Shown: positions 26,638-35,937, counted from the stretch's first letter. The stretch is 64,000 nt of DNA from NORP110 sp051251595 (GCA_051251595.1 JBPOFA010000003.1:62001-126000); one strand, 5' to 3'. Numbers and translations: made by a program. Notes: generated by a model from the letters alone, not told the origin.

Positions 26638-27453
26638 TCATCCTTTGACCCCGACGCCGGCAAATCCGGTGTTCATGTTGCGGCGCAACAAGAAGTAAAC
26701 GCCAATTGCGGGGGCCGCATAGAGGATTGAAAACGCGCATAAAAATCCATATTGGATCGCGCCGTTCCTGCCGAATGCAGAATACAGTCCCATAGACATC
26801 GGAAACGACGCCTCTGTCCGCGAAAACAAAAGCGGGAACAGGAATTCGTTCCAAGCGCTGGTGAAGGTAAAGAACCAGACAACCGCCATGCCCGCCCGTG
26901 ACATCGGCAAAACGACCCGGCGCAGAATCGTAAACAGGGACGCGCCCTCGACATGCGCGGCCTCTTCCAGTTCTGTTGGAACCGTGTCGAAAAAGTTCTT
27001 GAGCAGCAACAAGGCAAAGGGAAGGTTCAGCACGCTCAGCGCGACGATGATCCCTAGATTGTTCAGCAACCCAAAGCTTTGGGCCGCGAAATAAATCGGC
27101 ACCAGAATGCCGGTCGGGGGCAGCATCCGCAGCAGCACCAATGTCCACAGCAAAGTGTTGCGCCCAGGAATATGCACCCGCGACATTGCATAGGCAGAGC
27201 CGCTGGCCACAATCACCGTCATTGTGGCGGTGCCGCAGGCGATCACCAACGAATTCCACATTTGCCGCAGCGAACTGCCAGACAATGCATCTGCGAAATT
27301 CCCGATGCCAAGTTCAGCGGGCATGCGCAGCTGGCCATTGGCCGTGTTGTCAAAGGCGTTGGTGATCAGCCAGCCAAACGGGCTGATCCAGATGACGGCC
27401 ATAAAGGCCAGCGCCACTGTCATCATCGGTGAGGGGGCGTTTTGATTTTGCAT
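26638..27453 (-). CDS. Sugar ABC transporter permease (MalG-like), mannoside locus
   Basis: Inner-membrane permease of 271 residues with about six helices. GSAYAMSRVHIPGRN near residue 85 and the coupling loop VPTELEEAAHVEGASLF near 158 are diagnostic. The ATG at 27453 shares one base with the upstream stop (TAATG), which decides this start over longer in-frame extensions that would run inside the neighbouring gene. Pairs with the permease at 27453-28355. Confidence 0.93.
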   Translation of the reverse strand: MQNQNAPSPMMTVALAFMAVIWISPFGWLITNAFDNTANGQLRMPAELGIGNFADALSGSSLRQMWNSLVIACGTATMTVIVASGSAYAMSRVHIPGRNTLLWTLVLLRMLPPTGILVPIYFAAQSFGLLNNLGIIVALSVLNLPFALLLLKNFFDTVPTELEEAAHVEGASLFTILRRVVLPMSRAGMAVVWFFTFTSAWNEFLFPLLFSRTEASFPMSMGLYSAFGRNGAIQYGFLCAFSILYAAPAIGVYFLLRRNMNTGFAGVGVKG

Positions 27454-28355
27454 TATTTCGGCTCCCGCAACAGACGCAGATAGAACAGCGACAGGACCCC
27501 AACAATCGCCAGCATCGCCACGGAAATCGCGCTGCCGTAGCCCAGCTTCCCGATGCCAAAGCTTTGTTGGTACAAAAAGATCGACAACACCGTTGTTTTG
27601 TTGCCAGGTCCGCCGCCGGTCATCGCAAAGATCAGTGGGAAATAGGTAAAGGTCCAGATTGTGATGAACAGCATATTCGTCCCGATATGTGGGCGGATGA
27701 TCGGCAGAATGATCCGGCGCGTGCGCTGCCAACCATTCGCGCCATCGACCTTGGCCGCCTCGATCACTTCGCGCGATACGTTATCAAGCGCGGCAGAATA
27801 AAGCAGATAAGACCAGGCGGTACCCTTCCAGATATTCGCGATGATCACCACCTGAAGCGCGTAATCATTGACGAAATTGACCGGGTCCATCCCCAGGGGG
27901 ACGACGATCAACTGGTTGATAAGGCCGGATTTACTGGTGGTCGCGGACCATAGGAAGGCCGCGACAATGTCTGGCAACAGCCACCCGAGCATCAGCGCGA
28001 TTTCCAGCAAGCTGCGCATGGTGCTGCGCATTGTGCGCAGGATCGTGGCCAGGGCAAAGCCCAGCACGCTCTGCCCGACAATCGCAGAGAAGAATGTGAA
28101 ATTCAGGGTGACAAACAGGCTTTCCATAAAGCCGCGCCGGTTGATCAACCGGTCGTAATTGTCCAACCCCACGAAAGACCAGTTGATGGCCTTACGTCCG
28201 AACAGCTCTAGATTGGTAAAGCTGAAAAGAAAGGCCCAGCCCGTGAAATACAAAAGAATCGCGACGAAAAGAACGGCCGGAACTGCTGCAATAAGCAGGA
28301 CCGGAAGAGAACCGGACAGCCAAGGGCTGACCCAGGAATTGGATTTCGACTTCAT
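27453..28355 (-). CDS. Sugar ABC transporter permease (MalF-like), mannoside locus
   Basis: Inner-membrane permease of 300 residues. The first helix LLIAAVPAVLFVAILLYF follows a short polar N-terminus, and VSREVIEAAKVDGANGWQRTRRIILP near residue 192 is the ATPase coupling loop. It is separated from the binding-protein gene by a strong hairpin (28386-28413), so its mRNA is expected to be less abundant. Substrate class is inferred from the GH38 gene in the operon. Confidence 0.92.
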   Translation of the reverse strand: MKSKSNSWVSPWLSGSLPVLLIAAVPAVLFVAILLYFTGWAFLFSFTNLELFGRKAINWSFVGLDNYDRLINRRGFMESLFVTLNFTFFSAIVGQSVLGFALATILRTMRSTMRSLLEIALMLGWLLPDIVAAFLWSATTSKSGLINQLIVVPLGMDPVNFVNDYALQVVIIANIWKGTAWSYLLYSAALDNVSREVIEAAKVDGANGWQRTRRIILPIIRPHIGTNMLFITIWTFTYFPLIFAMTGGGPGNKTTVLSIFLYQQSFGIGKLGYGSAISVAMLAIVGVLSLFYLRLLREPK

Positions 28356-28385
28356 TGAGGATTCCAGATGGACGGTTGGGCAAGG

Positions 28386-28413
28386 TGCGGGTCAGGGCGA
28401 ACCCTGACCCGCA
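28386..28413 (-). terminator. Perfect 12-bp hairpin after the mannoside SBP gene
   Basis: TGCGGGTCAGGG and CCCTGACCCGCA with a TTCG loop (minus strand), starting 9 bases after the SBP stop. No T-tract follows, so it may act mainly as a 3'-end stabiliser or pause site that sets SBP above permease levels. Confidence 0.65.
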
Positions 28414-28422
28414 GTCGTTTTA

Positions 28423-29733
28423 TTACTCGATCGTTTCGACGTTTTCTTCGCCAAATTCGTCGACAAGAGCGTCGTGATACTCTTGCAAAACGTCCTCGAC
28501 GCTTTCGCCGTCAAGAATCGCGCCGGTCATTTCCTGAACCAGCGAGGACACAACCTGATAGCCAGGATATGTGTCACGCCCTGTCGTCGTCGCCGCCATC
28601 TTTGTGGCTGCGGCCAGATAGGCGTTTTCCGCATAGGCCGGGCTGTCCCCAACATCTGTGCGGACAGTCATACGGCCGCCTTCGATGATCCAGTTCTGGT
28701 AGTTTTCGAAATCAAAGATTTCCGTCATCAGCGCCAAGGCCGCGTCCTTGTCTTCAGAAGCCGCGTTCAGGCCAACCGACCACCCGCCAGAGATGTTGGT
28801 GGTCTTAGGTGCACCATCAACACCGGACCCCGGCCATGGCGTCCAGCCGATCATTGCATTGCGTTCTTCGACGCTTGGCACGTTCACGCCGTTGCAATCA
28901 AACAGACAGGCCCATTCCCATGACCCGCTAGCAAGAATGCCCAGATTGTCATTGTCCAGCGCTTCACGGATCGCTGAACCGATATCCGCGGCATAGTTGA
29001 TCGCAGGGTCGGTCAGTTCCTGGTCGATGTAAACATCATGGTAAAGCCCGACAGTGCGTGTCAGGGCAGGGCTGCTGCCGATCCATTTACCCGCATCCCA
29101 GTTACGCAAACGGTTGGCGTCATTTTCAGGGGAACCTGCACCCAACAGGGCCATGTAGAAGCCTTGCATTGTTGCAGCTTCGCCCTGCTTTGTGCCCGCT
29201 GGCAGAACAAAAGCATAATCGACACCAGCTTTTTCTTTGACTGTCGCGGCCGTTGCCAGGACGTCATCCCAAGTCTTGGGGGACCAAGGCATTTCAATGC
29301 CTGCTTTTTCAAATACAGATTTATCGTACCAAAGCATGCGCACGTCTGTATCCGTTGGAAGTGCGTAAGGATGGCCGTCAAAGGATGTAACGTCCAGCAA
29401 GCCCTTCATGTAATATTGGTATTGATCCCAGTCAGACAGCGCGCTGTCCAAGGGTTCCAGATATCCCGCTGCGGCCAGTTCAGCGACCATAAAGCTGTCG
29501 ATCACGGCGACGTCGGCTGCGGTGTTGGCGGCAAGGTCAACCGCGATGCGGTTTTGATAGCCAGCGCCGGGCAACTTGATGCTGTTTACTTTTTCGCCCG
29601 TTTTGGCTTCGTAATTTGCGATGCCAGGCTCAACAAGTGTGGCGATCCAGTCCGGGTACATAATGGACACGTCTGCGAATGCAGGCATGCTTGTCGTCGC
29701 CAGTGCACAAATGGCGGTCAGTGTCTTCTTCAT
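28423..29733 (-). CDS. Sugar ABC transporter substrate-binding protein, mannoside locus
   Basis: Periplasmic SBP_bac_1-type binding protein, 436 residues, with signal peptide MKKTLTAICALATTSMPAFA and likely cleavage before DVSIMYPDW. Internal DVRMLWYDKSVFEKAGIEMPWSPKTWDD (near residue 130, given here as family landmarks) and ILASGSWEWACLF are typical sugar-SBP stretches. GAGGAAAATC lies upstream of the ATG. It is the first gene of the minus-strand operon, divergent from a LacI regulator; the promoter region carries two identical 14-base motifs. Confidence 0.93.
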   Translation of the reverse strand: MKKTLTAICALATTSMPAFADVSIMYPDWIATLVEPGIANYEAKTGEKVNSIKLPGAGYQNRIAVDLAANTAADVAVIDSFMVAELAAAGYLEPLDSALSDWDQYQYYMKGLLDVTSFDGHPYALPTDTDVRMLWYDKSVFEKAGIEMPWSPKTWDDVLATAATVKEKAGVDYAFVLPAGTKQGEAATMQGFYMALLGAGSPENDANRLRNWDAGKWIGSSPALTRTVGLYHDVYIDQELTDPAINYAADIGSAIREALDNDNLGILASGSWEWACLFDCNGVNVPSVEERNAMIGWTPWPGSGVDGAPKTTNISGGWSVGLNAASEDKDAALALMTEIFDFENYQNWIIEGGRMTVRTDVGDSPAYAENAYLAAATKMAATTTGRDTYPGYQVVSSLVQEMTGAILDGESVEDVLQEYHDALVDEFGEENVETIE

Positions 29734-29820
29734 TCAGATTTTCCTCCTCAAATGTCGCGGACGGAACTCCCATGATCTGCCCTGCGACTGACAGAAAGTA
29801 AGCAGTAGAATCTCACAATT

Positions 29821-29834
29821 GCAACGTTATAATT
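29821..29834. promoter_or_regulatory. LacI-type operator copy 1
   Basis: GCAACGTTATAATT, near-palindromic around the central CG (AATTGCAAC/GTTATAATT, 7 of 9 positions), 87 bases upstream of the SBP start. An identical copy lies at 29928-29941. Confidence 0.6.
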
Positions 29835-29917
29835 TCTTCTTTTGATGAAAACTTGGGCATTTCAATTGAAAAACTGTTTAAGTTTGGATACCTACAGCCA
29901 ATCTTGGGCTTCTGTGT

Positions 29918-29946
29918 TTGACAGACAGCAACGTTATAATTCGATA
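29918..29946 (+). promoter_or_regulatory. Promoter with embedded LacI-type operator copy 2
   Basis: TTGACA (29918-29923), 17-base spacer and TCGATA (29941-29946) make a plausible promoter for the LacI gene. The spacer contains the second GCAACGTTATAATT (29928-29941), so bound repressor would occlude it. Two operators 107 bases apart would also allow looping. Confidence 0.55.
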
Positions 29947-29981
29947 AGAACGGTAGGGGCCGTGGGGGAGAATCGCCTGAC

Positions 29982-30986
29982 TTGAAACATTCACGTCCGA
30001 CATTGCGAACAATATCTGAATTGACGGGCCTTAGCCTGTCGACGGTTTCTTTGGCTCTACGCGGCGGTGAAAAACTAAAGGCAGAGACGCGTGAAAAGGT
30101 CCGTGAGGCCGCAGAACGTGTGGGTTATGTGCCCGACAAGGCCGGGGTGCGTTTGCGCACGGGACGGGCCGATGCAATTGGCATCATTTTGGATGGGCGC
30201 GAAGATTCGGTTGGGTTCTCTCGGAACCTCATTCGCGGTATCAATGACGCAGCGGGCGAACGTTCTATCTCGCTTAATGTCTACCCGGAATTTGACCGCG
30301 TGACGAGCGAACGGACAATCAGAACTCTGGTCAGTTCCGGGCATGTGGATGGGCTTATCCTGACCCATACAGAGCCGCAGGACAGACGTGTAAAAATGCT
30401 GCTGGAACTGGACTTTCCTTTCGCCACCCACGGGCGCACAGAATTGTTCACGCCCCATGCCTACCACGATTTTGATTCCGCAGGTTTCGTTGAAATGGGG
30501 CTGCGTTTGATGGCGGATGGCGGGGCGAAACATGTTCTGGCCGTTCTGTCTGACAACAAAACATTCAACCACAGAAACGTTTGGCACAGCTTTGAAACCT
30601 GTCTTGGGCAGTTCAATCTAACGGGCGAGGTCCATGAGGACCGCCCAGTTCCAGAACAGCACATCTCCCAGATCCGAAAATTTGGGATGAAGATCGCAAA
30701 GGACGGTGTGCCCTATGACGCCATCCTGTGTGACAACGAATTGGTTGCGATCAGTCTGGTAACCGGTCTGCGGGATGCCGGTGTTGTTGTCGGAAAAGAC
30801 CTGCAGATCGTGTCCAAGCAAACATCCAATCTGCTGCCTGCGCTCTTCCCGAACGTGATCGGGCTTGAAGAAACCGTTTATGAATCGGGCAAGGAACTGG
30901 CGCGTCTTTTGTTTGATTGCATGGACGGCGTGGACGTCGAGAAACTGCAAACGCTCGCCAAACCGATTTTGCACCGAAGCACCTGA
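29982..30986 (+). CDS. LacI-family transcriptional regulator
   Basis: Repressor of 334 residues. The N-terminal HTH shows LRTISELTGLSLSTVSLALRGGEKLKAETREKVREAAERVGYVPD (residues about 8-52), a clear LacI headpiece and hinge. The remainder is a periplasmic-binding-protein-like sugar sensor with VDGLILTHTEPQ and YDAILCDNELVAISLVTGLRDAG. It starts at TTG 29982 with GGGGGAG upstream at 29964-29970; no closer ATG fits the HTH. It is divergent from the mannoside importer and GH38 operon, which it probably represses in the absence of a mannose-containing ligand. Confidence 0.93.
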   Translation: MKHSRPTLRTISELTGLSLSTVSLALRGGEKLKAETREKVREAAERVGYVPDKAGVRLRTGRADAIGIILDGREDSVGFSRNLIRGINDAAGERSISLNVYPEFDRVTSERTIRTLVSSGHVDGLILTHTEPQDRRVKMLLELDFPFATHGRTELFTPHAYHDFDSAGFVEMGLRLMADGGAKHVLAVLSDNKTFNHRNVWHSFETCLGQFNLTGEVHEDRPVPEQHISQIRKFGMKIAKDGVPYDAILCDNELVAISLVTGLRDAGVVVGKDLQIVSKQTSNLLPALFPNVIGLEETVYESGKELARLLFDCMDGVDVEKLQTLAKPILHRST

Positions 30987-30993
30987 ATGATGC

Positions 30994-31026
30994 CGGCCGC
31001 CCCCGGTTTGCGCCGAGGGGCAGCCG
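30994..31026. terminator. Hairpin between convergent LacI and RND genes
   Basis: CGGCCGCCCC (30994-31003) and GGGGCAGCCG (31017-31026) pair at 9 of 10 positions in the 45-base gap between convergent genes. No T-tract. Position supports a bidirectional terminator. Confidence 0.45.
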
Positions 31027-31031
31027 ATTGG

Positions 31032-34000
31032 TCAGACGGGTGATGGCAAAGCCCTGTTCTGTCGCTTTTCACCAAGCATCAACATTGCAGGTGTCACAAT
31101 CAGCGTCAGCACCGTTGCCACGATCAATCCACCGGCAATGGCCGATGACAGTTCGGTCCACCATTGCGTCGAGGGCGCGCCGTAAACGATGTCTCGTGTG
31201 AAGAAGTTCAGGTTCACGCCGATGACCATCGGCATCAACCCAAGGGCCGTCGTGATCGAGGTAAGAAAGACCGGACGAAGGCGTTGTGCACCCGTTCTCA
31301 GCGCCGCTTCGAGTGGCGATTGCCCTGCTTTCTTTAGATCGTTGTAATTATCGATCAGAACGATGTTGTTGTTCACAACAATCCCGGCCAGGGCGATCAC
31401 GCCGATTCCCCCCATCACGATCCCAAAGGGCCGTCCCGTGACAATCAAACCAAGCAGAACGCCCGCGACTGAAAAGACAATCGCGCTCATCACCATCAGG
31501 GCCTGCGAGAAACTGTTGAACTGAAGAACCAGGATCACAAACATCAGGAAGATCGCCGTCAAGAAAGCGCCGACCAAAAAGATCATGCTTTCCTGCTGGT
31601 CTTCGGCTTCACCTGCAAAGGTGAACTCTGCCCCCTCGGGCAACGTGGCTTCGTTCAACGCGGCTGTCAGTGCGTTGATCTGATCATTCACCAACAATCC
31701 CGGCGCAACATTGGCCTCGATCGTGGTGACACGCTTTTCGTCGATCCGGCGGATGACCCCGGTGCGATTTGTCGGCTCGAATGTGACGAAGTTTGAAATC
31801 GGCACCAGCCCCGAGGACGTCGGAACGCGCAGCCCGGCAAGTTCGGACAAGGAACGTTCTTCGCGCGGGAACCGCACGCGAATGTCCTGAGAGCCATCCA
31901 CATCATCCGGGCGATAATCCGCGATGGTGATCCCCTGGGTCAGCAATTGTACGGCTTGTCCCAGCAGGCTGACATCCGCGCCAAACCGTGCGGCTTCTGC
32001 GCGGTTCACAAGGATCGAAACCTCTACCCCCGGAACCGGGCGGGTGTCTGTCACATCGGTGAACCCTTCGACCTTGTCCATGATGTCCCGGATTTGTTGC
32101 ACCGCCTCGGCTTGCGCATCGGGTGTGCGGGCCGTGACCTTCAGGCTGACCGGCTTGCCAGAATTCGGGCCGCCGCTTTCGGTTTGAACCTGGACGTCGA
32201 TCCCGGCGATGTCGGCCACGCTTTCGCGGATTTCCGTCCCGATTACCGCCGCTGTGCGGCGCGTGTCCCAGGGTGTCAGCTCTAGCTGCAAAGTCCCGAT
32301 CGTTTCTTCATCACCTTCCCCCGCGCTCATCATAGAGCGGGCGTAGATGCTGGCGATTTCGTCATAGCCCAACAGCCGATCCTCAACCGCACGCACCAAA
32401 GCGTCCCGCTCAAAGATAGAGAAATTGTCGCGCGCGCGCACCTGAACCTGCATGAATTCAGGTTCAACTGACGGAAAGAACGTAACCCCTTTGCCGAACT
32501 GACCGTAAAGCGCAAAGCCCCCCAGCAGCAGCGCGATGGCCAGCAAAACGGTCGCGCCCGGTTTCAGGATCGCCTTTTCCAAGAGGCGAACATAGGCCCC
32601 GGTAAAGCCGGTCATATCGCGCGGATCGCCAAACTCTGACGCGTAAAGCGCCGCCTTGGCTTTGGCCGTTTGGGGTTGCCGTTTTCCGATCAACCCGCCC
32701 ACGACGGGAATGAATATCAATGCCATGAAGAGCGATGCGAACAGGGTCAGCATCACCGTGATAGGCAAAAACTTCATGAATTGCCCAACCATGCCCGACC
32801 AGAACAAAAGCGGGAAGAACACGCTTAGGGTCGTTGCCGTGGATGCAATGATTGGCCATGCCATGCGTTTGGCGGCAAAGGAAAAGGCCTCTTTCGCAGG
32901 GGCGCCTTCTTGCAGCTTTCTGTCGGCCAATTCGGTCGTCACAATGGCCCCGTCCACCAGCATCCCCACCACAAGAATAAGGGCAAACAGCACCACGATA
33001 TTCATCGTGTACCCCATGGTCCAAAGCGCGATGACGCCGGCCAAAAAGGCACCGGGAATGGAAAGGCCCACCAAAATGGCGGACCGCGTTCCAAGGGCCA
33101 GAACAATGACGATCATCACAAGGATCACGGCTGCGATCACGTTGGCCTCTAGATCCGAAAGCATGTCTTTGACCTGCTTGGACTGGTCCTGCAAATAGGT
33201 GACTTCGATGCTGTCCGGCCAATCACCTCGCAGCTCTTCAACGACTTCTTTGACGGCGGCAACGGTCTCAATGATATTCGCGCCGGAACGTTTCTTGACT
33301 TCAAGCGCGAGGGCAGGTTGCCCGTTGATCCGCGCAAAAGAGCTGGGATCTTCGAACGTGCGCCGGATGGTGGCGACATCGCCAAAGGTCACAACCGCGT
33401 TGCCACGCACCTTAACGGGCATCGCCATCACGTCGTCCAAATCCTCGATCAAACCGGGGACTTTCAGGACAATCCGGCCCGACCCAGTTTCAATGGCACC
33501 AGCCGCGATCAGACGGTTGTTGCGTTGTATCTGACCGATCAATTCATCAAAGGACAGATTGTAGGTTTGAAACACGGTTGGGTCGATCAATACTTCAAGG
33601 AATTCATGACGTTGACCGCCGATATCCGCCTCTAGGACCCCTTCGAGCCCCTCGATTTCTTCCTGCAGCTTTTCTGCCATGCTGTTCAAGGTGCGTTCCG
33701 GAACCGGACCAGACAGGATCGTCGTGATGATCGGGAAAAGGGCCGTATTGATTTCGGTTATGCGGATGTCATTCGCATCTGTGGGCAGGTTGCTTTGAGC
33801 GCGGTCTGCGGCCTCACGGACCTTGTCCAGGGCTTCTTCTGTGTCTGATCCGGGGCTGAATTCCAGCTGGATACTTGCAAAGCCTTCAGAGGCGTCAGAG
33901 TTCATGCTTTCCAAACCAGCGATGGAGGCGAATTCCGTTTCCATCGGTTCCAGCAACAAGCGTTCTGCGTCGGTGGGGCTGATGCCGTCCAGTCCCGTGG

Positions 34001-34145
34001 ACACGTAAAAGAAGGGCAGCGGAATTTCCGGGTTGGCCTCTTTCGGAATCGACACATAGGAATATGCCCCGACAGCCAGGGCCAGAAGTAACCCCATGAC
34101 CACGACTCGTGACCGGGAAAATGCAGCGTCGATTAAGCGGTCCAT
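31032..34145 (-). CDS. RND efflux transporter permease
   Basis: Proton-driven inner-membrane pump, 1037 residues, the AcrB/MexB-like length with 12 membrane helices and two large periplasmic loops. It starts with a short basic segment and helix VVVMGLLLALAVGAYSYV. The fourth-helix proton-relay region reads VVGMLVDGAIVTTE, with one Asp where AcrB has two, and helix 10 reads GIVVNNNIVLIDNYNDL, with Asn where AcrB has Lys940. These fit a divergent RND subgroup. It overlaps the adaptor gene by one base. Which compounds it exports is not readable; no outer-membrane factor gene is adjacent. Confidence 0.93.
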   Translation of the reverse strand: MDRLIDAAFSRSRVVVMGLLLALAVGAYSYVSIPKEANPEIPLPFFYVSTGLDGISPTDAERLLLEPMETEFASIAGLESMNSDASEGFASIQLEFSPGSDTEEALDKVREAADRAQSNLPTDANDIRITEINTALFPIITTILSGPVPERTLNSMAEKLQEEIEGLEGVLEADIGGQRHEFLEVLIDPTVFQTYNLSFDELIGQIQRNNRLIAAGAIETGSGRIVLKVPGLIEDLDDVMAMPVKVRGNAVVTFGDVATIRRTFEDPSSFARINGQPALALEVKKRSGANIIETVAAVKEVVEELRGDWPDSIEVTYLQDQSKQVKDMLSDLEANVIAAVILVMIVIVLALGTRSAILVGLSIPGAFLAGVIALWTMGYTMNIVVLFALILVVGMLVDGAIVTTELADRKLQEGAPAKEAFSFAAKRMAWPIIASTATTLSVFFPLLFWSGMVGQFMKFLPITVMLTLFASLFMALIFIPVVGGLIGKRQPQTAKAKAALYASEFGDPRDMTGFTGAYVRLLEKAILKPGATVLLAIALLLGGFALYGQFGKGVTFFPSVEPEFMQVQVRARDNFSIFERDALVRAVEDRLLGYDEIASIYARSMMSAGEGDEETIGTLQLELTPWDTRRTAAVIGTEIRESVADIAGIDVQVQTESGGPNSGKPVSLKVTARTPDAQAEAVQQIRDIMDKVEGFTDVTDTRPVPGVEVSILVNRAEAARFGADVSLLGQAVQLLTQGITIADYRPDDVDGSQDIRVRFPREERSLSELAGLRVPTSSGLVPISNFVTFEPTNRTGVIRRIDEKRVTTIEANVAPGLLVNDQINALTAALNEATLPEGAEFTFAGEAEDQQESMIFLVGAFLTAIFLMFVILVLQFNSFSQALMVMSAIVFSVAGVLLGLIVTGRPFGIVMGGIGVIALAGIVVNNNIVLIDNYNDLKKAGQSPLEAALRTGAQRLRPVFLTSITTALGLMPMVIGVNLNFFTRDIVYGAPSTQWWTELSSAIAGGLIVATVLTLIVTPAMLMLGEKRQNRALPSPV

Positions 34146-35350
34146 TACTGGTCTACCCCGGCACTTGGGGCGACTGTTTCGCCCGCATTTACATAGCCTT
34201 GGCCGACGGTGATGACGTCCGCCTTGTCCGGGATGCCCGTGACCCAGATCCCATCCAGCTGCGCCTTGACCACGTCGATCGGATAAAACTTGACGACATT
34301 GTCTTCATCAACCGTTTTGACGCCCAGGGTGCCGTTGGTGTCCAGTGATACGATCGAAGGGGACAAGAAATGCGCCGTTGTTTCACCCGTCGGGATCGTG
34401 ACTTCGGCCGAGATCCCTGCCGGGATTGCGGCGTCGTCGTTGTTGACCTCGATCTCTGCCAGAAAGGTACGGGTTTCAGCGGCCGCAGATGTGCCAACAA
34501 AGGTCAGAACACCGTCGCGTTCTTCGCCGGTGATAAAACGAACCGTGGCGGGTTGCCCGACTGAAAGGCGTGTTAGGGATTGCTGGGGTACTTGTATGGC
34601 GACGGTCAGGGGGGTGATATCAACCAAACGGCCAACCTCTGTTCCTGCAGAGACATATTCGCCTGCTGACAAGTCCAAGGTTTCGATGCGCCCTTTGAAG
34701 GGGGCCTTGATTGTCAATGACTCTGCGTCTTGATCCGCCGCCGTAACCGCCGCTTCGGCAGAAGCCAAAGAGGCGCGGGCTAAGGCCACCCTGTCTGCAG
34801 TCGCAACGCCGCGATCCAGCAGTTTTACAGCATTGTCAAATTCCCGCTGCGCGCGGGCCAGCTCTTCAGCGGCGCGTTTGACATTGGCCGTATTCGTTGT
34901 CGGATCGAACCGGGCAATGATGTCGCCAGCTTCGACGTCTTGCCCCTTGCGCACCAAGACTTCGGCAACATCACCTGATGTTTCTGCGCGCAGCATTGTG
35001 TCGCGATCTGGTAGGGCCTGTCCCTCTGCGCGATAAAACTGGGCCACTGTTTTTGCCTCTGACGTGGCGACAGCCACTGTAATGGGCTTTAGTTTTTCCC
35101 GCGGGGTGAAGGCTTCCGTCTCTTCCGAAGGAAAGACGAACCCGCTGCCCATCCACCCGACGATCGCCAGAACAAGAAACGCAGCGATCCAGGTTGATCG
35201 CGTGGCCCCTTTGTCAGAGTCAAATTTCAGCGGTTGCACATGTGTCTCTGGCTCTTGGACCGGGGCGTCAGCGCTCAGCGTCTTGGCGGCCATTTTGTGC
35301 TTTTTGGCGCCGTCTTTTTTGTCTTTGGATGTGAGTGTCTCATCAGTCAT
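34145..35350 (-). CDS. RND periplasmic adaptor (HlyD/MFP family)
   Basis: Membrane-fusion protein of 401 residues linking the RND pump to an outer-membrane channel. A cytoplasmic Lys-rich N-terminus of about 50 residues is unusually long; then one membrane anchor (WIAAFLVLAIVGWMGSGFVF, about residues 52-71). The lipoyl half-motifs AETSGDVAEVLVRKGQDVEAGDIIARFD and IKAPFKGRIETLDLSAGEYVSAG flank a short coiled-coil hairpin. Its start overlaps the regulator's stop by eight bases, so regulator, adaptor and pump form one operon. Confidence 0.93.
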   Translation of the reverse strand: MTDETLTSKDKKDGAKKHKMAAKTLSADAPVQEPETHVQPLKFDSDKGATRSTWIAAFLVLAIVGWMGSGFVFPSEETEAFTPREKLKPITVAVATSEAKTVAQFYRAEGQALPDRDTMLRAETSGDVAEVLVRKGQDVEAGDIIARFDPTTNTANVKRAAEELARAQREFDNAVKLLDRGVATADRVALARASLASAEAAVTAADQDAESLTIKAPFKGRIETLDLSAGEYVSAGTEVGRLVDITPLTVAIQVPQQSLTRLSVGQPATVRFITGEERDGVLTFVGTSAAAETRTFLAEIEVNNDDAAIPAGISAEVTIPTGETTAHFLSPSIVSLDTNGTLGVKTVDEDNVVKFYPIDVVKAQLDGIWVTGIPDKADVITVGQGYVNAGETVAPSAGVDQ

Positions 35351-35858
35351 TTACTTGATCCTTTTGAACATCCGCATCTGTTCGGCTTTTCTTTTCACGT
35401 GACTTGATAAGTTTTCTAATGGCTATGGAAACCGAGGTGTCCATTGTTTCGTAGAAATCCGAAAAGTCCTTTAACCGGTCTATCGCGTCTGAATTTTTGG
35501 GTAGGCTGTTGATCGTAAGTTCGATGTCGTCCCGCATCGAACAATTACGCTTCATGAACCCTTCCAACATGGAAATATAAGGGTCCGAGGCGAGCTGAAA
35601 GAAGTCCTGCCGTTCGCCCGGTTTGTTGCTGCGTTTTACAAGGCCGCGTTCTTCAAGCAGACGAATGCTTGTGCTGACGCTGGCCCGGCTCACCTGTAGG
35701 CGGGTTGCGATGTCGCCGAAAGACACCAGCTCTCCATCAAAGATCAACATGCCCAAGGCCCGACCGGCTGTCCGAGGCAATCCTTCGGCCTGAACCATTA
35801 ATCCTGTCTTTTCGATGAAGTCTTGGCGAATCGCGTTAATCTGTGCGCTGCAGGACAT
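35343..35858 (-). CDS. MarR/GbsR-like transcriptional regulator
   Basis: Winged-helix regulator of 171 residues. FGDIATRLQVSRASVSTSIRLLEERGLVKRSNKPGERQDFF (residues about 47-87) gives helix-turn-helix and wing, with GLPRTAGRALGMLIFDGE before it, a pattern of the GbsR/MarR subgroup that often precedes RND pump genes. It is first in the pump operon and downstream of a 28-base inverted repeat, consistent with repression of its own operon. The inducer is unknown. Confidence 0.9.
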   Translation of the reverse strand: MSCSAQINAIRQDFIEKTGLMVQAEGLPRTAGRALGMLIFDGELVSFGDIATRLQVSRASVSTSIRLLEERGLVKRSNKPGERQDFFQLASDPYISMLEGFMKRNCSMRDDIELTINSLPKNSDAIDRLKDFSDFYETMDTSVSIAIRKLIKSREKKSRTDADVQKDQVND

Positions 35859-35909
35859 TGTACCCCCAAATTTGCAGCGGGGTTTTAGACCGGGATTCTC
35901 ATAAGGTCA

Positions 35910-35937
35910 AGTTTGTTCAGTTGTAACTGAACAAACT
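35910..35937. promoter_or_regulatory. Long perfect palindrome, operator of the RND operon
   Basis: Arms AGTTTGTTCAGTT (35910-35922) and AACTGAACAAACT (35925-35937) around GT, 13 bp each with no mismatch, 51 bases before the regulator start. GbsR/MarR proteins in RND operons commonly bind GTTCAGTT-type palindromes, so this is very likely the autoregulatory operator. Confidence 0.7.

Noticed and set aside
26537..27259. Second minus-strand frame overlapping the mannoside permease
   Set aside because: The 26638-27453 frame carries the permease motifs and a TAATG junction; the other frame is low-complexity.
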